Source: Proteobacteria bacterium SG_bin4
GTDB taxonomy: Bacteria; Pseudomonadota; Gammaproteobacteria; Burkholderiales; Nitrosomonadaceae
Direction: 5' to 3'
Length of the DNA stretch: 64,000 bases
Assembly: GCA_002083395.1 (NCBI GenBank)
Contig: LWDH01000036.1
Coordinates: 15,246 to 79,245 of the forward strand
Shown here: positions 9,387 through 17,609 of the stretch, one piece after another
Layout: every line of letters begins with the position of its first letter
Position numbering within the stretch: position 1 is the first letter of the stretch
The notes under the pieces: model-generated
Database searches by the model: none
Seen by the model: the letters and a program-made list of their open reading frames with translations, nothing else
What the model was told of the DNA's origin: nothing
Made by a program: the position numbers and the translations under genes

Positions 9387-10271
9387 TCAAGACTCATTGA
9401 ATCTGAGCGTAACGGTTTCCGGTATTGTGTGATGCGCAATGGTTGACGGGTTCAATGTTCCTTGCAGCAACAGGTGGGAACGTGATCCGGTTCGATTAAT
9501 CGCTGCCTTGATCTGTTCGATCTTTGCGACTGCTTGCAAGCGGTTAAACACGTCGAGTTTTTTAAAAATGTTTTGTAAGTGATTTTTGACTGTGCAGGTA
9601 CTGATTCCGAGAATTTCAGCAATTTCAGAGTTGGTTTTTCCCAGTCTTACCCAATCGAGAATTTCATTTTCACGTTTGCTCAATCCAGCCGGATCGCAGT
9701 TGTGCGGCGATTCAATGCGGGTCAACGATAAGTCCTGCGCATGCAACATCGGCATGACCCGGCGCAAGGCGTTGTCAAGATACGGCAAAAACTCTTCCAG
9801 AAAGATCAACTCGGCATCATCGAAATAACGCTGCGAATGAAACATTAGATAGAGGCAGTCTTGATTCGTGCGCTTATCCCTGAATCCATGTATCAACAAC
9901 GATCGCATGCCTTGAAAAATTTTGCAGACAGTCGGCGGTAATCGCTCACTCTGGGCGCTGGTTTGCGATCTGTCCAACTGCTGCCGGGTGGGTGCGCCGC
10001 CGGAAGTGAGCCATAAGCTGTAAAGCTCGCGTTGCAGCGATAAAAGCGTTTCTGCTGTCAGAAAACCGGTTCTGATTCCGGGTAAGACAGAGATCACATC
10101 GTATTCGGCTTGATTTGCATTCGGGCCGATCCAAAGAGCCAGCATGATGTGATGCGGTAAAAAGCACTGGACATCGCCCTGCAGCCATTTGAGCAGGTCG
10201 TAATGGCTACGTACCGCGAATCCTTCCTGAATGATCCGGAAGTAAAGTCCTAAACTTCCATTAAGTGCCAA
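9387..10271 (-). CDS. epsA: EpsA-type LuxR-family transcriptional regulator
   Basis: This DNA-binding regulator resembles the EpsA family, which is associated with exopolysaccharide and PEP-CTERM/exosortase loci in betaproteobacteria. The N-terminal two thirds form the family's sensor-like domain (RSHYDLLKWLQGDVQCFLPH). The C-terminal LuxR helix-turn-helix covers about residues 200-260 (LSKRENEILDWV, GKTNSEIAEILGIS, TVKNHLQNIFKKL). The start appears to be TTG: no ATG or GTG occurs in frame between the upstream stop and conserved sequence. An acidic receiver domain is absent, so it is not a two-component regulator. Neighbouring PEP-CTERM genes on the same strand are plausible targets (inference). 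Confidence 0.75.
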   Translation of the reverse strand: MALNGSLGLYFRIIQEGFAVRSHYDLLKWLQGDVQCFLPHHIMLALWIGPNANQAEYDVISVLPGIRTGFLTAETLLSLQRELYSLWLTSGGAPTRQQLDRSQTSAQSERLPPTVCKIFQGMRSLLIHGFRDKRTNQDCLYLMFHSQRYFDDAELIFLEEFLPYLDNALRRVMPMLHAQDLSLTRIESPHNCDPAGLSKRENEILDWVRLGKTNSEIAEILGISTCTVKNHLQNIFKKLDVFNRLQAVAKIEQIKAAINRTGSRSHLLLQGTLNPSTIAHHTIPETVTLRFNES

Positions 10272-10541
10272 AGGTAATAACTCAAAGAAAAGTAAGTTGG
10301 GAACGATTCAACACCCAGACAAATAAGCTGAAGCCGTTATTAGCCTCATTACCGGCAATTCGTGGCGCTAGCGCAAGTTGTGCCGGTTCGATCTTGTATC
10401 AATTATTGTGCGGGTTTACAAGAAGCGTCAATGCGGCAAATTGTCACAGGTATCTTGGGGCACTGGATGATTTCCGATGATAAAACTGCCGGAATGGCGG
10501 TTCCGCTGGCGATGTATCAATTGCAGTTTGGCGGGGCGCCG

Positions 10542-12053
10542 TTATCCAAGAAACAATTTATACGCGGGATTCTTGGTTTCATCCCAATAGCGGTAGCCGA
10601 GTTGGTCGAGAAACGTCCGGAAATCGGTTTTCTCTTCCGGCGGGACCTGGATGCCGATCAGCACGCGGCCATAGTCGGCGCCGTGATTGCGGTAATGGAA
10701 CAGGCTGATATTCCAATTGTGGCTCATGTTGTTGAGGAAGTTCATTAACGCGCCGGGACGGTCGGGAAATTCAAACCGGTAAACAATTTCATTCTTGACC
10801 GCATGCGTCCGTCCGCCGACCAGATGACGCACGTGCAATTTGGCCATTTCGTTGTTGCTCATGTCTTCGGTCGCCAAACCGCTTTGTTTGAGCTCTTTGA
10901 TCAGTTGCTGCGTTTCTTCCTGATTGCGCACCGATACGCCGACAAAGACATGCGCGACTTTCGGATCGGAATAGCGGTAATTGAATTCGGTGATGCTTTT
11001 GGCGCCGAGCAGATTGCAAAACTTTTTGAAGCTGCCGGGTTGTTCCGGAATCGTGACCGACATCACCGCTTCGCGTTGCTCGCCGATTTCGGCGCGCTCG
11101 GAAATGTGGCGCAGCCGGTCGAAATTCATGTTGGCGCCGGAAGCGATTCCCACCAGCGTTTTATGCTGAATTTTTTCGCGCACGACATACGCTTTGATAC
11201 CGGCAATCGACAAGGCGCCAGAGGGTTCCAGAATGGTCCGGGTATCTTCGAATACATCCTTGATTGCCGCGCAAATGGCGTCGGTATCGACCCGCATTAC
11301 CTCATCGACCAGCTCGCGGCATAAGCGGAACGTTTCCTTGCCGACATGCCGCACTGCTACGCCATCGGCGAACAACCCGACTTGCGCTAATTTGACCCGG
11401 CGGCCGCTTTGCAACGAACGGTACATGGCGTCGGCATCGACCGGCTCGACGCCGATAATTTTGATTTTCGGATACAACCGCTTGACATAAGCCGCAATGC
11501 CGGCGATCAGACCGCCACCGCCGATCGGCACGAAAATCGCATGAATCGCGCCGGTATGCTGGCGCAAAATTTCCATGCCGATGGTTCCCTGACCGGCAAT
11601 GACATCCGGGTCATCGTACGGATGAACAAATGTCGCCTGTTCTGCTTTGGCCAGTTGGATGGCATGTTCGTAGGCATCGTTATACGAATCGCCGTGCAGC
11701 GCGACGGTGGCGCCATGCCCCATTACCGCTTGCACCTTGATTTGCGGCGTGGTTACCGGCATCACGATGGTGGCGGAGCAATCCAGTTTTTTCGCGGCCA
11801 GCGCTACGCCTTGCGCGTGATTGCCGGCGGAAGCCGCGATGATGCCGCGATTTCTCACGGCAGGCGGTAACTTGATCATCTTGTTATACGCGCCGCGTAA
11901 CTTGAACGAAAACACTTGCTGTAAATCTTCCCGCTTCAACAGCACCTGATTGTGGATACGCCCGGACAAATTGGCGACGAGTTCCAGCGGACTCTCGATC
12001 GCGACATCGTAAACTTGCGCGGTCAATATTCTCTCAAGGTAATTGTTTTTCAT
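10542..12053 (-). CDS. ilvA: Threonine ammonia-lyase, biosynthetic
   Basis: This PLP enzyme deaminates L-threonine to 2-oxobutanoate, the first step of isoleucine synthesis. The PLP lysine is in SFKLRGAYNKM (K51); the substrate loop SAGNHAQGVA and the phosphate-binding glycine loop GGGGLIAGIA are both present. The C-terminal 170 residues contain two ACT-like regulatory domains (VTIPEQPGSFKKFC and RFEFPDRPGALMNFL), as in the long, isoleucine-inhibited biosynthetic form. Length (503 residues) matches the family. It is a single gene: epsA lies downstream on the same strand after about 270 nt, and sbcB upstream after about 145 nt. Confidence 0.95.
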   Translation of the reverse strand: MKNNYLERILTAQVYDVAIESPLELVANLSGRIHNQVLLKREDLQQVFSFKLRGAYNKMIKLPPAVRNRGIIAASAGNHAQGVALAAKKLDCSATIVMPVTTPQIKVQAVMGHGATVALHGDSYNDAYEHAIQLAKAEQATFVHPYDDPDVIAGQGTIGMEILRQHTGAIHAIFVPIGGGGLIAGIAAYVKRLYPKIKIIGVEPVDADAMYRSLQSGRRVKLAQVGLFADGVAVRHVGKETFRLCRELVDEVMRVDTDAICAAIKDVFEDTRTILEPSGALSIAGIKAYVVREKIQHKTLVGIASGANMNFDRLRHISERAEIGEQREAVMSVTIPEQPGSFKKFCNLLGAKSITEFNYRYSDPKVAHVFVGVSVRNQEETQQLIKELKQSGLATEDMSNNEMAKLHVRHLVGGRTHAVKNEIVYRFEFPDRPGALMNFLNNMSHNWNISLFHYRNHGADYGRVLIGIQVPPEEKTDFRTFLDQLGYRYWDETKNPAYKLFLG

Positions 12054-12197
12054 GATGGGAAACGGGTGTGGCCGGGCAAAAGCCGGTTTGGATCTAAATT
12101 ACAAAATTTTATCATGATCATGGATGGCGTGCGTTCTGTTATGGTTATCCGGATCAACAGCTTTGCTGATAACGGAATACCTGTCAATTGAAGAAAT

Positions 12198-13631
12198 TCA
12201 TGCATTTAGCAGGTTTCTACGCCATGTTTCCAGTTCATTCAGGATTGTTATTGCGTTCCCATCGGTTTTATAGTGATCACGCAATTGCGTAATGTGCGCG
12301 ATGTATGCGTCTGCCGTCAGATTTCCGCCATTGTTTGCTTGCGTCAACCGCTGCAAGCGGAAACGTTCCCATCGCTCCCTTTCATCCGGCGTCAATGTTT
12401 CCGGCCAGTTGCGCGCGCGGTAGCGGAACAATAATTCGGGCAGCCGCCGGTCGTGAAAATCGAAACGCATGCTGGTGAGTTGTTGCGGTGTTGCGCGGCG
12501 GATTTGCGCCAGCAGATAAGCATCGGCATTATCCAGAAAACCGTCGTACAGTGCGATATCCACATCCTCGGGGGGTTCAAATGCCCGGCTGGTATACGCA
12601 GCGGCTACGCGCTGAAAGAATTCGGGATAGGTACAGAGGGTCTGCCAGTGCCGGTAGCATTTGTCCAGATCGAGCGCAATGCGCCCGGCGGCATCGGAAT
12701 CAAGCGTGTTGCGCGGCGCCAATGCCGGGCATTTATTAATTTTTACCGATTTTACCGGCAACCGTTGCAGACCGTCGGGCAATTCATCGCTACGGGTAAA
12801 CAGCAGTTGACTCAGTTCATCGGTATTCAGCGGCAAAAACATTTCCGGATCGTGGCGCAGGTCGTACACCAGCACGCTGTTGTTGTTGCCCGATTCAGTG
12901 ATCAACGGCATGACCAGCGACGTGCAACCGGTTTTGGCCGGGTACATGCGCGTCGTATGCAGCACCGGATTGCGGCTGGTGAGATCCAGTTGCGCGGCCG
13001 CCTTGCGTTTGTCACGCAACTGCAGAAGCCAATCAAAGAGGCGCGGTTGCTGCGTACGCAGCAGGCGCGCCAAGGCAATGGTGGCGCGTACATCGGACAA
13101 TGCATCATGCGCCGATTCATGAAAAATGCCGTTGGCGGCGACCAAATCTTCCAGTTTGAAACTCGGCTGTCCGTCTTCATGTTGCGGCCAGGTAATTCCG
13201 GCGGGACGCAATGCGTATGTCATGCGCGCCAGATCGATGATGTCCCAGCGCGAATTGCCTTGCTGCCATTCGCGCGCATACGGATCATAGAAATTGCGGT
13301 AGAGTGTGAAGCGCGTGACTTCATCGTCGAATCGTAGCGAATTGTAACCAACGCCGCAGGTGCCGGGCTGTGAAAACTCGGCATGAATGCGCGCGATAAA
13401 TTCCGGTTCGGGCAAGCCTTGCGCATCGGCAATCTGCGGTGTGATGCCGGTCAATAGACAAGCTTCCGGGTGCGGCAGGTAATCGCGCGGCGGCTTGCAG
13501 TAAATTACCAGCGGCTCATCGATTTCGCGCAATGCATCATCGGTGCGCACGCCCGCAAACTGGGCCGGACGGTCGTATCGGGGGTCGGCGCCGAATGTTT
13601 CATAGTCATGCCAATAGAAAGTGAAAGCCAT
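12198..13631 (-). CDS. sbcB: Exodeoxyribonuclease I
   Basis: This DnaQ-like 3'-5' exonuclease digests single-stranded DNA in recombination and mismatch repair. The metal-binding DxE is at D9/E11 (WHDYETFG), motif II is YNSLRFDDE and motif III is HDALSDVRAT. The SH3-like and C-terminal helical regions typical of ExoI follow (conserved RYRARNWPETL). The 477-residue length fits the family. The gene is divergent from ridA. Confidence 0.93.
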   Translation of the reverse strand: MAFTFYWHDYETFGADPRYDRPAQFAGVRTDDALREIDEPLVIYCKPPRDYLPHPEACLLTGITPQIADAQGLPEPEFIARIHAEFSQPGTCGVGYNSLRFDDEVTRFTLYRNFYDPYAREWQQGNSRWDIIDLARMTYALRPAGITWPQHEDGQPSFKLEDLVAANGIFHESAHDALSDVRATIALARLLRTQQPRLFDWLLQLRDKRKAAAQLDLTSRNPVLHTTRMYPAKTGCTSLVMPLITESGNNNSVLVYDLRHDPEMFLPLNTDELSQLLFTRSDELPDGLQRLPVKSVKINKCPALAPRNTLDSDAAGRIALDLDKCYRHWQTLCTYPEFFQRVAAAYTSRAFEPPEDVDIALYDGFLDNADAYLLAQIRRATPQQLTSMRFDFHDRRLPELLFRYRARNWPETLTPDERERWERFRLQRLTQANNGGNLTADAYIAHITQLRDHYKTDGNAITILNELETWRRNLLNA

Positions 13632-13744
13632 GATTGTCGATCAATTGAAGAAGGTCGTGAAAAACTTGCTTCGCGAGTGGTTCATTGCATTGTTAGTGTA
13701 GTATCTTACGCAATTATTTTTAACCCGAATAAGGAAAATACAGT

Positions 13745-14137
13745 ATGGCACGAAAACTCATCAGCTCAGGTTCAACCTTTGAAAAGGAAATCGGCTATTC
13801 GCGCGCAGTCGTAGTGGATAACTGGGTATTGGTTTCCGGCACCACCGGTTTTGATTACAGTAAGATGACGATTTCGGATGACTTGCTGGAACAGGCTGAG
13901 CAATGTTTCAAGAATATCGAATTGGCATTGCAACAAGCGGGTTCGAGCATGAGGGATGTGGTGCGGGTGACCTACGTGTTTCCCAAGACTGAAGATTTCG
14001 AGAAATGCTGGCCGGTGATGCGCAAATACTTGGGCGATGTCAGACCGTCGGCGATGATGTTGACAGCAGGATTATCCGATCCGCGCATGAAGATCGAGAT
14101 TCAAGTGACGGCGTATCGGAACGCTGGAGCCGAGTAA
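13745..14137 (+). CDS. RidA/YjgF-family enamine-imine deaminase
   Basis: This small cytoplasmic protein belongs to the YjgF/YER057c/UK114 family, whose archetype RidA hydrolyses reactive enamines made by PLP enzymes such as IlvA. The family core is visible (VVVDNWVLVSGTTG, AGSSMRDVVRVTYVF). The C-terminal part (PSAMMLTAGLSDPRMKIEIQ) lacks the Arg-Val-Glu context (ARVEVA) of the best-characterised deaminases, so it may be a RidA subgroup with different activity. AAGGAAAATACAGT before the ATG provides a ribosome site. It lies about 1.7 kb from ilvA, with sbcB between them, so a functional link is only suggestive. Confidence 0.8.
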   Translation: MARKLISSGSTFEKEIGYSRAVVVDNWVLVSGTTGFDYSKMTISDDLLEQAEQCFKNIELALQQAGSSMRDVVRVTYVFPKTEDFEKCWPVMRKYLGDVRPSAMMLTAGLSDPRMKIEIQVTAYRNAGAE

Positions 14138-14168
14138 AATCCCGGAATGATAGGGAAAAGCATAAAAT

Positions 14169-14200
14169 AAAAAGAGCACCCAAACTTGGGTGCTCTTTTT
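14169..14200. terminator. Strong bidirectional intrinsic terminator
   Basis: AAAGAGCACCCA and TGGGTGCTCTTT form a 12-bp perfect stem with a 4-nt loop, flanked by A-run on the left and T-run on the right. It lies between the convergent ridA (plus) and PEP-CTERM gene (minus), so it can stop both transcripts. Confidence 0.9.
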
Positions 14201-14215
14201 CAAGACTGATTCCGA

Positions 14216-14773
14216 TTAAACGTTTTGTTGTCTGCGGCGAGCAGCAAAACCTAACAATCCCAAACCAGCTAATAACATTGCATAGGTTTCAGGTTCAGGA
14301 ACTGCAGAAATGGTCAGCGTAGAAATTTGTGAATATCCGGTAGAGCCTGTCCATTCAATGGATGCAACAGCACCTAAGAATGAGTGGGTGCCTAATACAT
14401 CGCCAGAGCTTGCATCAACAGCGAGACTTCCCAGTGAAACGTGAGCCGAGTCAAATGCTTCATAAACACCGCGATGTCCGCTGATTACCCAGTAATCAAT
14501 GGTTGCGCCGTTAGAAACGGATGACAAGGTGATGATCCCTGGGGTAGGCGATACCGATAACCCCATGGTGTCAAAGGTATCGCGACCGTCGGTATACCAA
14601 TAAGCATTGCTTACCGATATGCCGAAAGAACTCCATTCATTGCCGACAACATTTGATCCGTTGCTACATGTAGGGCATTCAGTGTTATTAAAATAAATAG
14701 TTGTTGCGCTTGCTGCGCCGGTAAATCCTGCAAAAGATAACGCCAATAAAGACATTAGAATTTTTGATTTCAT
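14216..14773 (-). CDS. PEP-CTERM exported protein
   Basis: This 185-residue surface protein of unknown function is targeted by an exosortase. I chose the third ATG of a cluster (MKSKILMSLLALSF) because the ribosome site GGAGG lies inside the first three codons of the longer reading and 5 nt before this ATG. A signal peptide ends near ASA. A CPTC-type cysteine pair (ECPTCSNG) occurs early in the mature part. The C-terminus is PEPETYAMLLAGLGLLGFAA plus RRRQQ, identical over its last 29 residues to the protein encoded next at 15020-15607. Confidence 0.82.
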   Translation of the reverse strand: MKSKILMSLLALSFAGFTGAASATTIYFNNTECPTCSNGSNVVGNEWSSFGISVSNAYWYTDGRDTFDTMGLSVSPTPGIITLSSVSNGATIDYWVISGHRGVYEAFDSAHVSLGSLAVDASSGDVLGTHSFLGAVASIEWTGSTGYSQISTLTISAVPEPETYAMLLAGLGLLGFAARRRQQNV

Positions 14774-14868
14774 CATTCCCTCCATGTTCTGTTTATAATT
14801 AATATGCTGAAAGTTCGTGCAATCAAGATGAGAGTATTTAGATTTTTCTCGAATTGATTACGGTTGCT

Positions 14869-14896
14869 ACACTACTCTATTGCTTGAAACAGTCAA
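14869..14896 (-). promoter_or_regulatory. Candidate sigma-70 promoter for PEP-CTERM gene
   Basis: On the minus strand TTGACT (14891-14896) and TAGTGT (14869-14874) are separated by 16 nt, about 95 nt before the ATG at 14773. Match is 5/6 and 4/6. No sigma-54 (GG-N10-GC) pattern was found in this gap, which is otherwise AT-rich and featureless. Confidence 0.3.
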
Positions 14897-15019
14897 GTGT
14901 TTCCTCACTTATCGGGATATTCCCTTTTCACTTTTTAAATCACCCGCTTGCTAAGCGTTATAGCCTTTAGAAGTTCGTCACTCAGTGCGGTATAACGCTT
15001 AGTTTGGATTCAGTTTCGA

Positions 15020-15607
15020 TTAAACGTTTTGTTGTCTGCGGCGAGCAGCAAAACCTAATAACCCTAACCCGGCCAGTAACATTGCGTAGGTTTCAGGTTC
15101 TGGAACGGCGGTGATGACCAGATCCTGGCTTACGTTCCAATCTTGTTCCAGCAATTCCGCAGTGCCAAACGAACCATCGCTGAAGTAAACGCTGAAGCTT
15201 GCATTTGCAAGGCTAGGACCACCAGGTGAAGGAATGATGCCACTGGAAACAACCGGCGGCGCTACGGTTAAGATCAAATCGATATCCAAGCCGCTGAAAT
15301 TGAAAGTATTACCGCTGATGACGCTCAATCCATCCCAGGTTTCGGTCGAATAATGAGTTCCGGTCAGGAAGTTTGAATGTGTACCGGTGCTGCCGAAGAT
15401 TTCCCAAATGGCGATGCCGTCAGCTTGTGTGCCGAGATCGTATACAACTTTGACGATGTCAACGCCCGGCGCCGATGTGTTGGTCACCGATCCGGATTGA
15501 ATAAAGCTTCCGCCCTCCAAATGAACAGTAGCGGTATTTGCTGCGAGCGCGGTATTTGAGAAAATAGCTGCAGTGGCAGCAATGGTAACGAGATAACCTA
15601 GTTTCAT
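15020..15607 (-). CDS. PEP-CTERM exported protein
   Basis: This 195-residue exported surface protein of unknown function starts at ATG (MKLGYLVTIAATAAIF), with GGAG 7 nt upstream; an in-frame TTG two codons earlier is less likely. The signal peptide ends near NTALA. The mature region is Gly/Ser/Thr-rich and probably beta-sandwich (AIWEIFGSTGTHSNF, TETWDGLSVISGNTF). The C-terminus is AVPEPETYAMLLAGLGLLG plus an RRRQQ basic tail, the same as the adjacent gene. The two genes share 42 identical nucleotides over their 3' ends, pointing to duplication or gene conversion. Confidence 0.82.
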   Translation of the reverse strand: MKLGYLVTIAATAAIFSNTALAANTATVHLEGGSFIQSGSVTNTSAPGVDIVKVVYDLGTQADGIAIWEIFGSTGTHSNFLTGTHYSTETWDGLSVISGNTFNFSGLDIDLILTVAPPVVSSGIIPSPGGPSLANASFSVYFSDGSFGTAELLEQDWNVSQDLVITAVPEPETYAMLLAGLGLLGFAARRRQQNV

Positions 15608-15960
15608 GTCCAATCTCCAAGAAAATTTTTAATAAAATTCAACTGTGTTGCTAATAACCTCTGACGAGGAGTTTCAAAAATTATGAATGAGAAACCATTC
15701 ACTGCGTAATTAATATGTCCCTAGGATAAGTCTATTTATTGTCTTATCCCTTTTGCAATGTTGGTAAAACATTCGCCGTAAAAAATGCATGACCCTATTT
15801 CAGTTTTCATTTTTATTTCCGGCAACCTAATATTGCTTTGTGGAGAATAACTTAATAACCCTATTCTACAAATAGTCAAAAGCAACTTAAATTGCAGTGC
15901 AAATGTACCACTGATTAATTAATAAAAGTAGTACATTTGTCCTGGAAGGGGATTGTTATG
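15608..15960. other. AT-rich intergenic region with two inverted repeats
   Basis: No gene is visible in these 353 nt. GGATAAG-N12-CTTATCC lies at 15724-15749, upstream of the PEP-CTERM start. AAATGTACCACT pairs with AGTAGTACATTT (one mismatch) at 15901-15938, just past the last gene of the secretion operon. The second is placed like a terminator but its loop is AT-rich and no T-run follows. Either could be an operator. Confidence 0.4.
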
Positions 15961-16731
15961 TTAATCATCGAACGGGGAACTGGGTATGCCGGTACCTGTG
16001 TTGGGAGTTGTTGATGGTTGCTGCGAGAAGGGAGAAGCGCCGCCGCTAGATGAAGGCTTTGAAGGCGATGATCCGCCGGTTGCAGCCGGGGATTGTGGCG
16101 CAAATGGTGAGGGAGCGCCAGGTGTATTGGTTTTTTGTTGCTGGGAGGCAGGGGTGGTTGAGCTGGAGGTATCCCCCGGTTTATAAACGAACTTCCAATC
16201 GCGATAAGTCAATGCTTCGGAGAATTTTTTGTAGTGTTCCGGAAATTTTTCTTTTTTGACCGGTTTTTTTTCGGAAAGACTGTGCACCCCGGTAATCCGC
16301 ACATTAACATTGGAAGTTGCGACGGAACCGGTATTGGGTGGTGCTTCTTCGACCAGCCCCCACTCAGCGGTGTTGGTGATCGGGTCGATGTATTTTTTTC
16401 TCAAATGCCGCCGGGTCACAGGCAAGCGCGTATCTTCGATCAAGTCTTCCAGTGATTTCGGATATTCTTTGGTGCCGCCCGGGCTGTTATAGTAAGACAT
16501 CACCGCTTTACGGAATTGTTCTCCGATAAACAGCAACTCGGCTTCTTTTTCTTGCTGTAACTTGATTTGCCAGACTTGCCCGGTTCCCGCCATGATAATT
16601 CCCGCAACGGCGACTGCGAACAAGGCCCAGAGATACACAAAACCTTGCGCAAGTTGCATCATGTTTTCCGCTGAAGCAATGCCGGATGGGTGGGGACTGG
16701 CGCTGTCACCATTCTTCGTAATACGAGCCAT
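15961..16731 (-). CDS. Pseudopilin-like secretion protein with SPF-repeat tail
   Basis: This last gene of the secretion operon encodes about 256 residues. A single hydrophobic helix (GFVYLWALFAVAVAGIIMAG) follows a polar N-terminus and is itself followed by a pseudopilin-like segment (LIEDTRLPVTRRHLRKKYID). It lacks the standard G-FTLIE prepilin site. The C-terminal 75 residues are low-complexity Ser/Pro/Gly with repeated SPF (SPFAP, ASPFSQ, SSPFDD). The start at 16731 (MARITKNG) overlaps the preceding gene by 26 nt; the ATG pair at 16659-16662, preceded by GGAAAAC, is an alternative that begins at the hydrophobic helix. Sequence further upstream in this frame is a shadow of the previous pseudopilin. 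Similar proteins resemble GspG-like minor pseudopilins, but the family assignment is tentative. Confidence 0.65.
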   Translation of the reverse strand: MARITKNGDSASPHPSGIASAENMMQLAQGFVYLWALFAVAVAGIIMAGTGQVWQIKLQQEKEAELLFIGEQFRKAVMSYYNSPGGTKEYPKSLEDLIEDTRLPVTRRHLRKKYIDPITNTAEWGLVEEAPPNTGSVATSNVNVRITGVHSLSEKKPVKKEKFPEHYKKFSEALTYRDWKFVYKPGDTSSSTTPASQQQKTNTPGAPSPFAPQSPAATGGSSPSKPSSSGGASPFSQQPSTTPNTGTGIPSSPFDD

Positions 16732-17101
16732 TGAGCGCCCGCCCGTTGTAGCCGCTATGCACATCGTAAACGCCGGATTCGGATTCGTTTTTGGGAGGAA
16801 CGGCAATCCAGGTCTGGTCGCTTTCAGTGAATGGATCGACGGGCACCTTGCGCATATAGCCTTTATCAACGAGTTCCATGAGATCGATCGGGTATTTTCC
16901 GGTATCCGAATAGAATTGATCGATGGCATTGCGCATGATGCCAAGATCTTGGCGGAGAACGGTTTCCTTGGTTTTGTCGATGGCGCCGAAATAGCGGGGT
17001 GCAACGATGCTTAGCAGTGTCGCGATGATCGCCATGACTACCAGCAGCTCGATCAACGTAAAACCTGAAACTTTTCGAGGGGAGGGCATGCTGATTACCA
17101 T
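16706..17101 (-). CDS. Type II secretion-type pseudopilin
   Basis: This 131-residue pseudopilin has a class III signal with cleavage G-FTLIELLVVMAI, which needs a prepilin peptidase not found in this window. The N-terminal helix is followed by the GspG-like core (RQDLGIMRNAIDQFYSDTGKYP, split here as RQDLGIM and DQFYSDTGKYP) and a short C-terminal region with SYYEEW. The first ATG lies within the last codons of the preceding pseudopilin gene (7-nt overlap), and a second ATG at 17089 is an alternative. It probably forms part of a periplasmic pseudopilus. Confidence 0.85.
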   Translation of the reverse strand: MVISMPSPRKVSGFTLIELLVVMAIIATLLSIVAPRYFGAIDKTKETVLRQDLGIMRNAIDQFYSDTGKYPIDLMELVDKGYMRKVPVDPFTESDQTWIAVPPKNESESGVYDVHSGYNGRALNGSYYEEW

Positions 17102-17604
17102 TCGCGGTAGGGGATGCCGTTCAAGCCGATGGCTTCCGAACGTGAGTATACGTCATAAACATCATCGCCTTCTTTCGGGCTGTCCCAGGGGCTTTCGTAA
17201 CTGCGCTTACCCCAGGTATCGGCTGCCGGAGTGATTTCGATGCCGGCTACATCCAATTCGGTAAACATCGGGTCGCGCGGCAGGCGGCGCAGAAAATAGA
17301 TGATCTTTTTGTCGGCACTCTTAACGTCCTGAACTCCCATAAACAACTCTTCGAGCCGCGGAGGGTAGCCGGATTCGTCGGCTTTTTTAGCGATTTTTCC
17401 TTCGTCGGTTGCTTGTTTGTAGGCATCGATCGCTGTTCGAATCTGCCGCAACGCAACCCGCAATTCTTGTTCTTTCTCGCGCTTTACCATGAGTTCGCGC
17501 AGCGGCAGCGCAGCGGTCGCAAGAATGGCCATAATTGCCACCACGACCAACAGCTCGATCAAAGTAAAGCCTCGATGCTTTGCAGAAATTTTAAACAAAC
17601 ACAT
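17095..17604 (-). CDS. Type II secretion-type pseudopilin
   Basis: This 169-residue pseudopilin begins MCLFKISAKHRG-FTLIELL, with a prepilin cleavage site and a long hydrophobic helix (LLVVVAIMAILATAALP). The core helix (KEQELRVALRQIRTAIDAYK) is typical of GspG/GspH-type subunits. The C-terminal motif (SRSEAIGLNGIPYREW) parallels the end of the next pseudopilin (NGRALNGSYYEEW), so the two are paralogues. It starts 5 nt after the secretin stop codon and overlaps the next gene by 7 nt, so translation is coupled. Confidence 0.87.
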   Translation of the reverse strand: MCLFKISAKHRGFTLIELLVVVAIMAILATAALPLRELMVKREKEQELRVALRQIRTAIDAYKQATDEGKIAKKADESGYPPRLEELFMGVQDVKSADKKIIYFLRRLPRDPMFTELDVAGIEITPAADTWGKRSYESPWDSPKEGDDVYDVYSRSEAIGLNGIPYREW

Positions 17605-17609
17605 CCGTT

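Noticed and set aside
10362..10748. Plus-strand frame overlapping the end of ilvA
   Set aside because: Two thirds of it is antisense to ilvA; the first 60 codons are not recognisable and lack a convincing ribosome site.
12453..13337. Long open frame (294 codons) opposite sbcB
   Set aside because: It is antisense to a clearly recognised exonuclease with intact motifs and has no ribosome site or family features of its own; GC-biased codon positions explain the openness.
9072..15607. Sigma-54 promoters upstream of PEP-CTERM genes
   Set aside because: Scanning the intergenic gaps by eye gave no GG-N10-GC element with good flanking bases.
16732..17004. Upstream extension of the last secretion-operon gene
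   Set aside because: The extra codons are an out-of-frame shadow of the pseudopilin gene at 16706-17101 and give no plausible protein.
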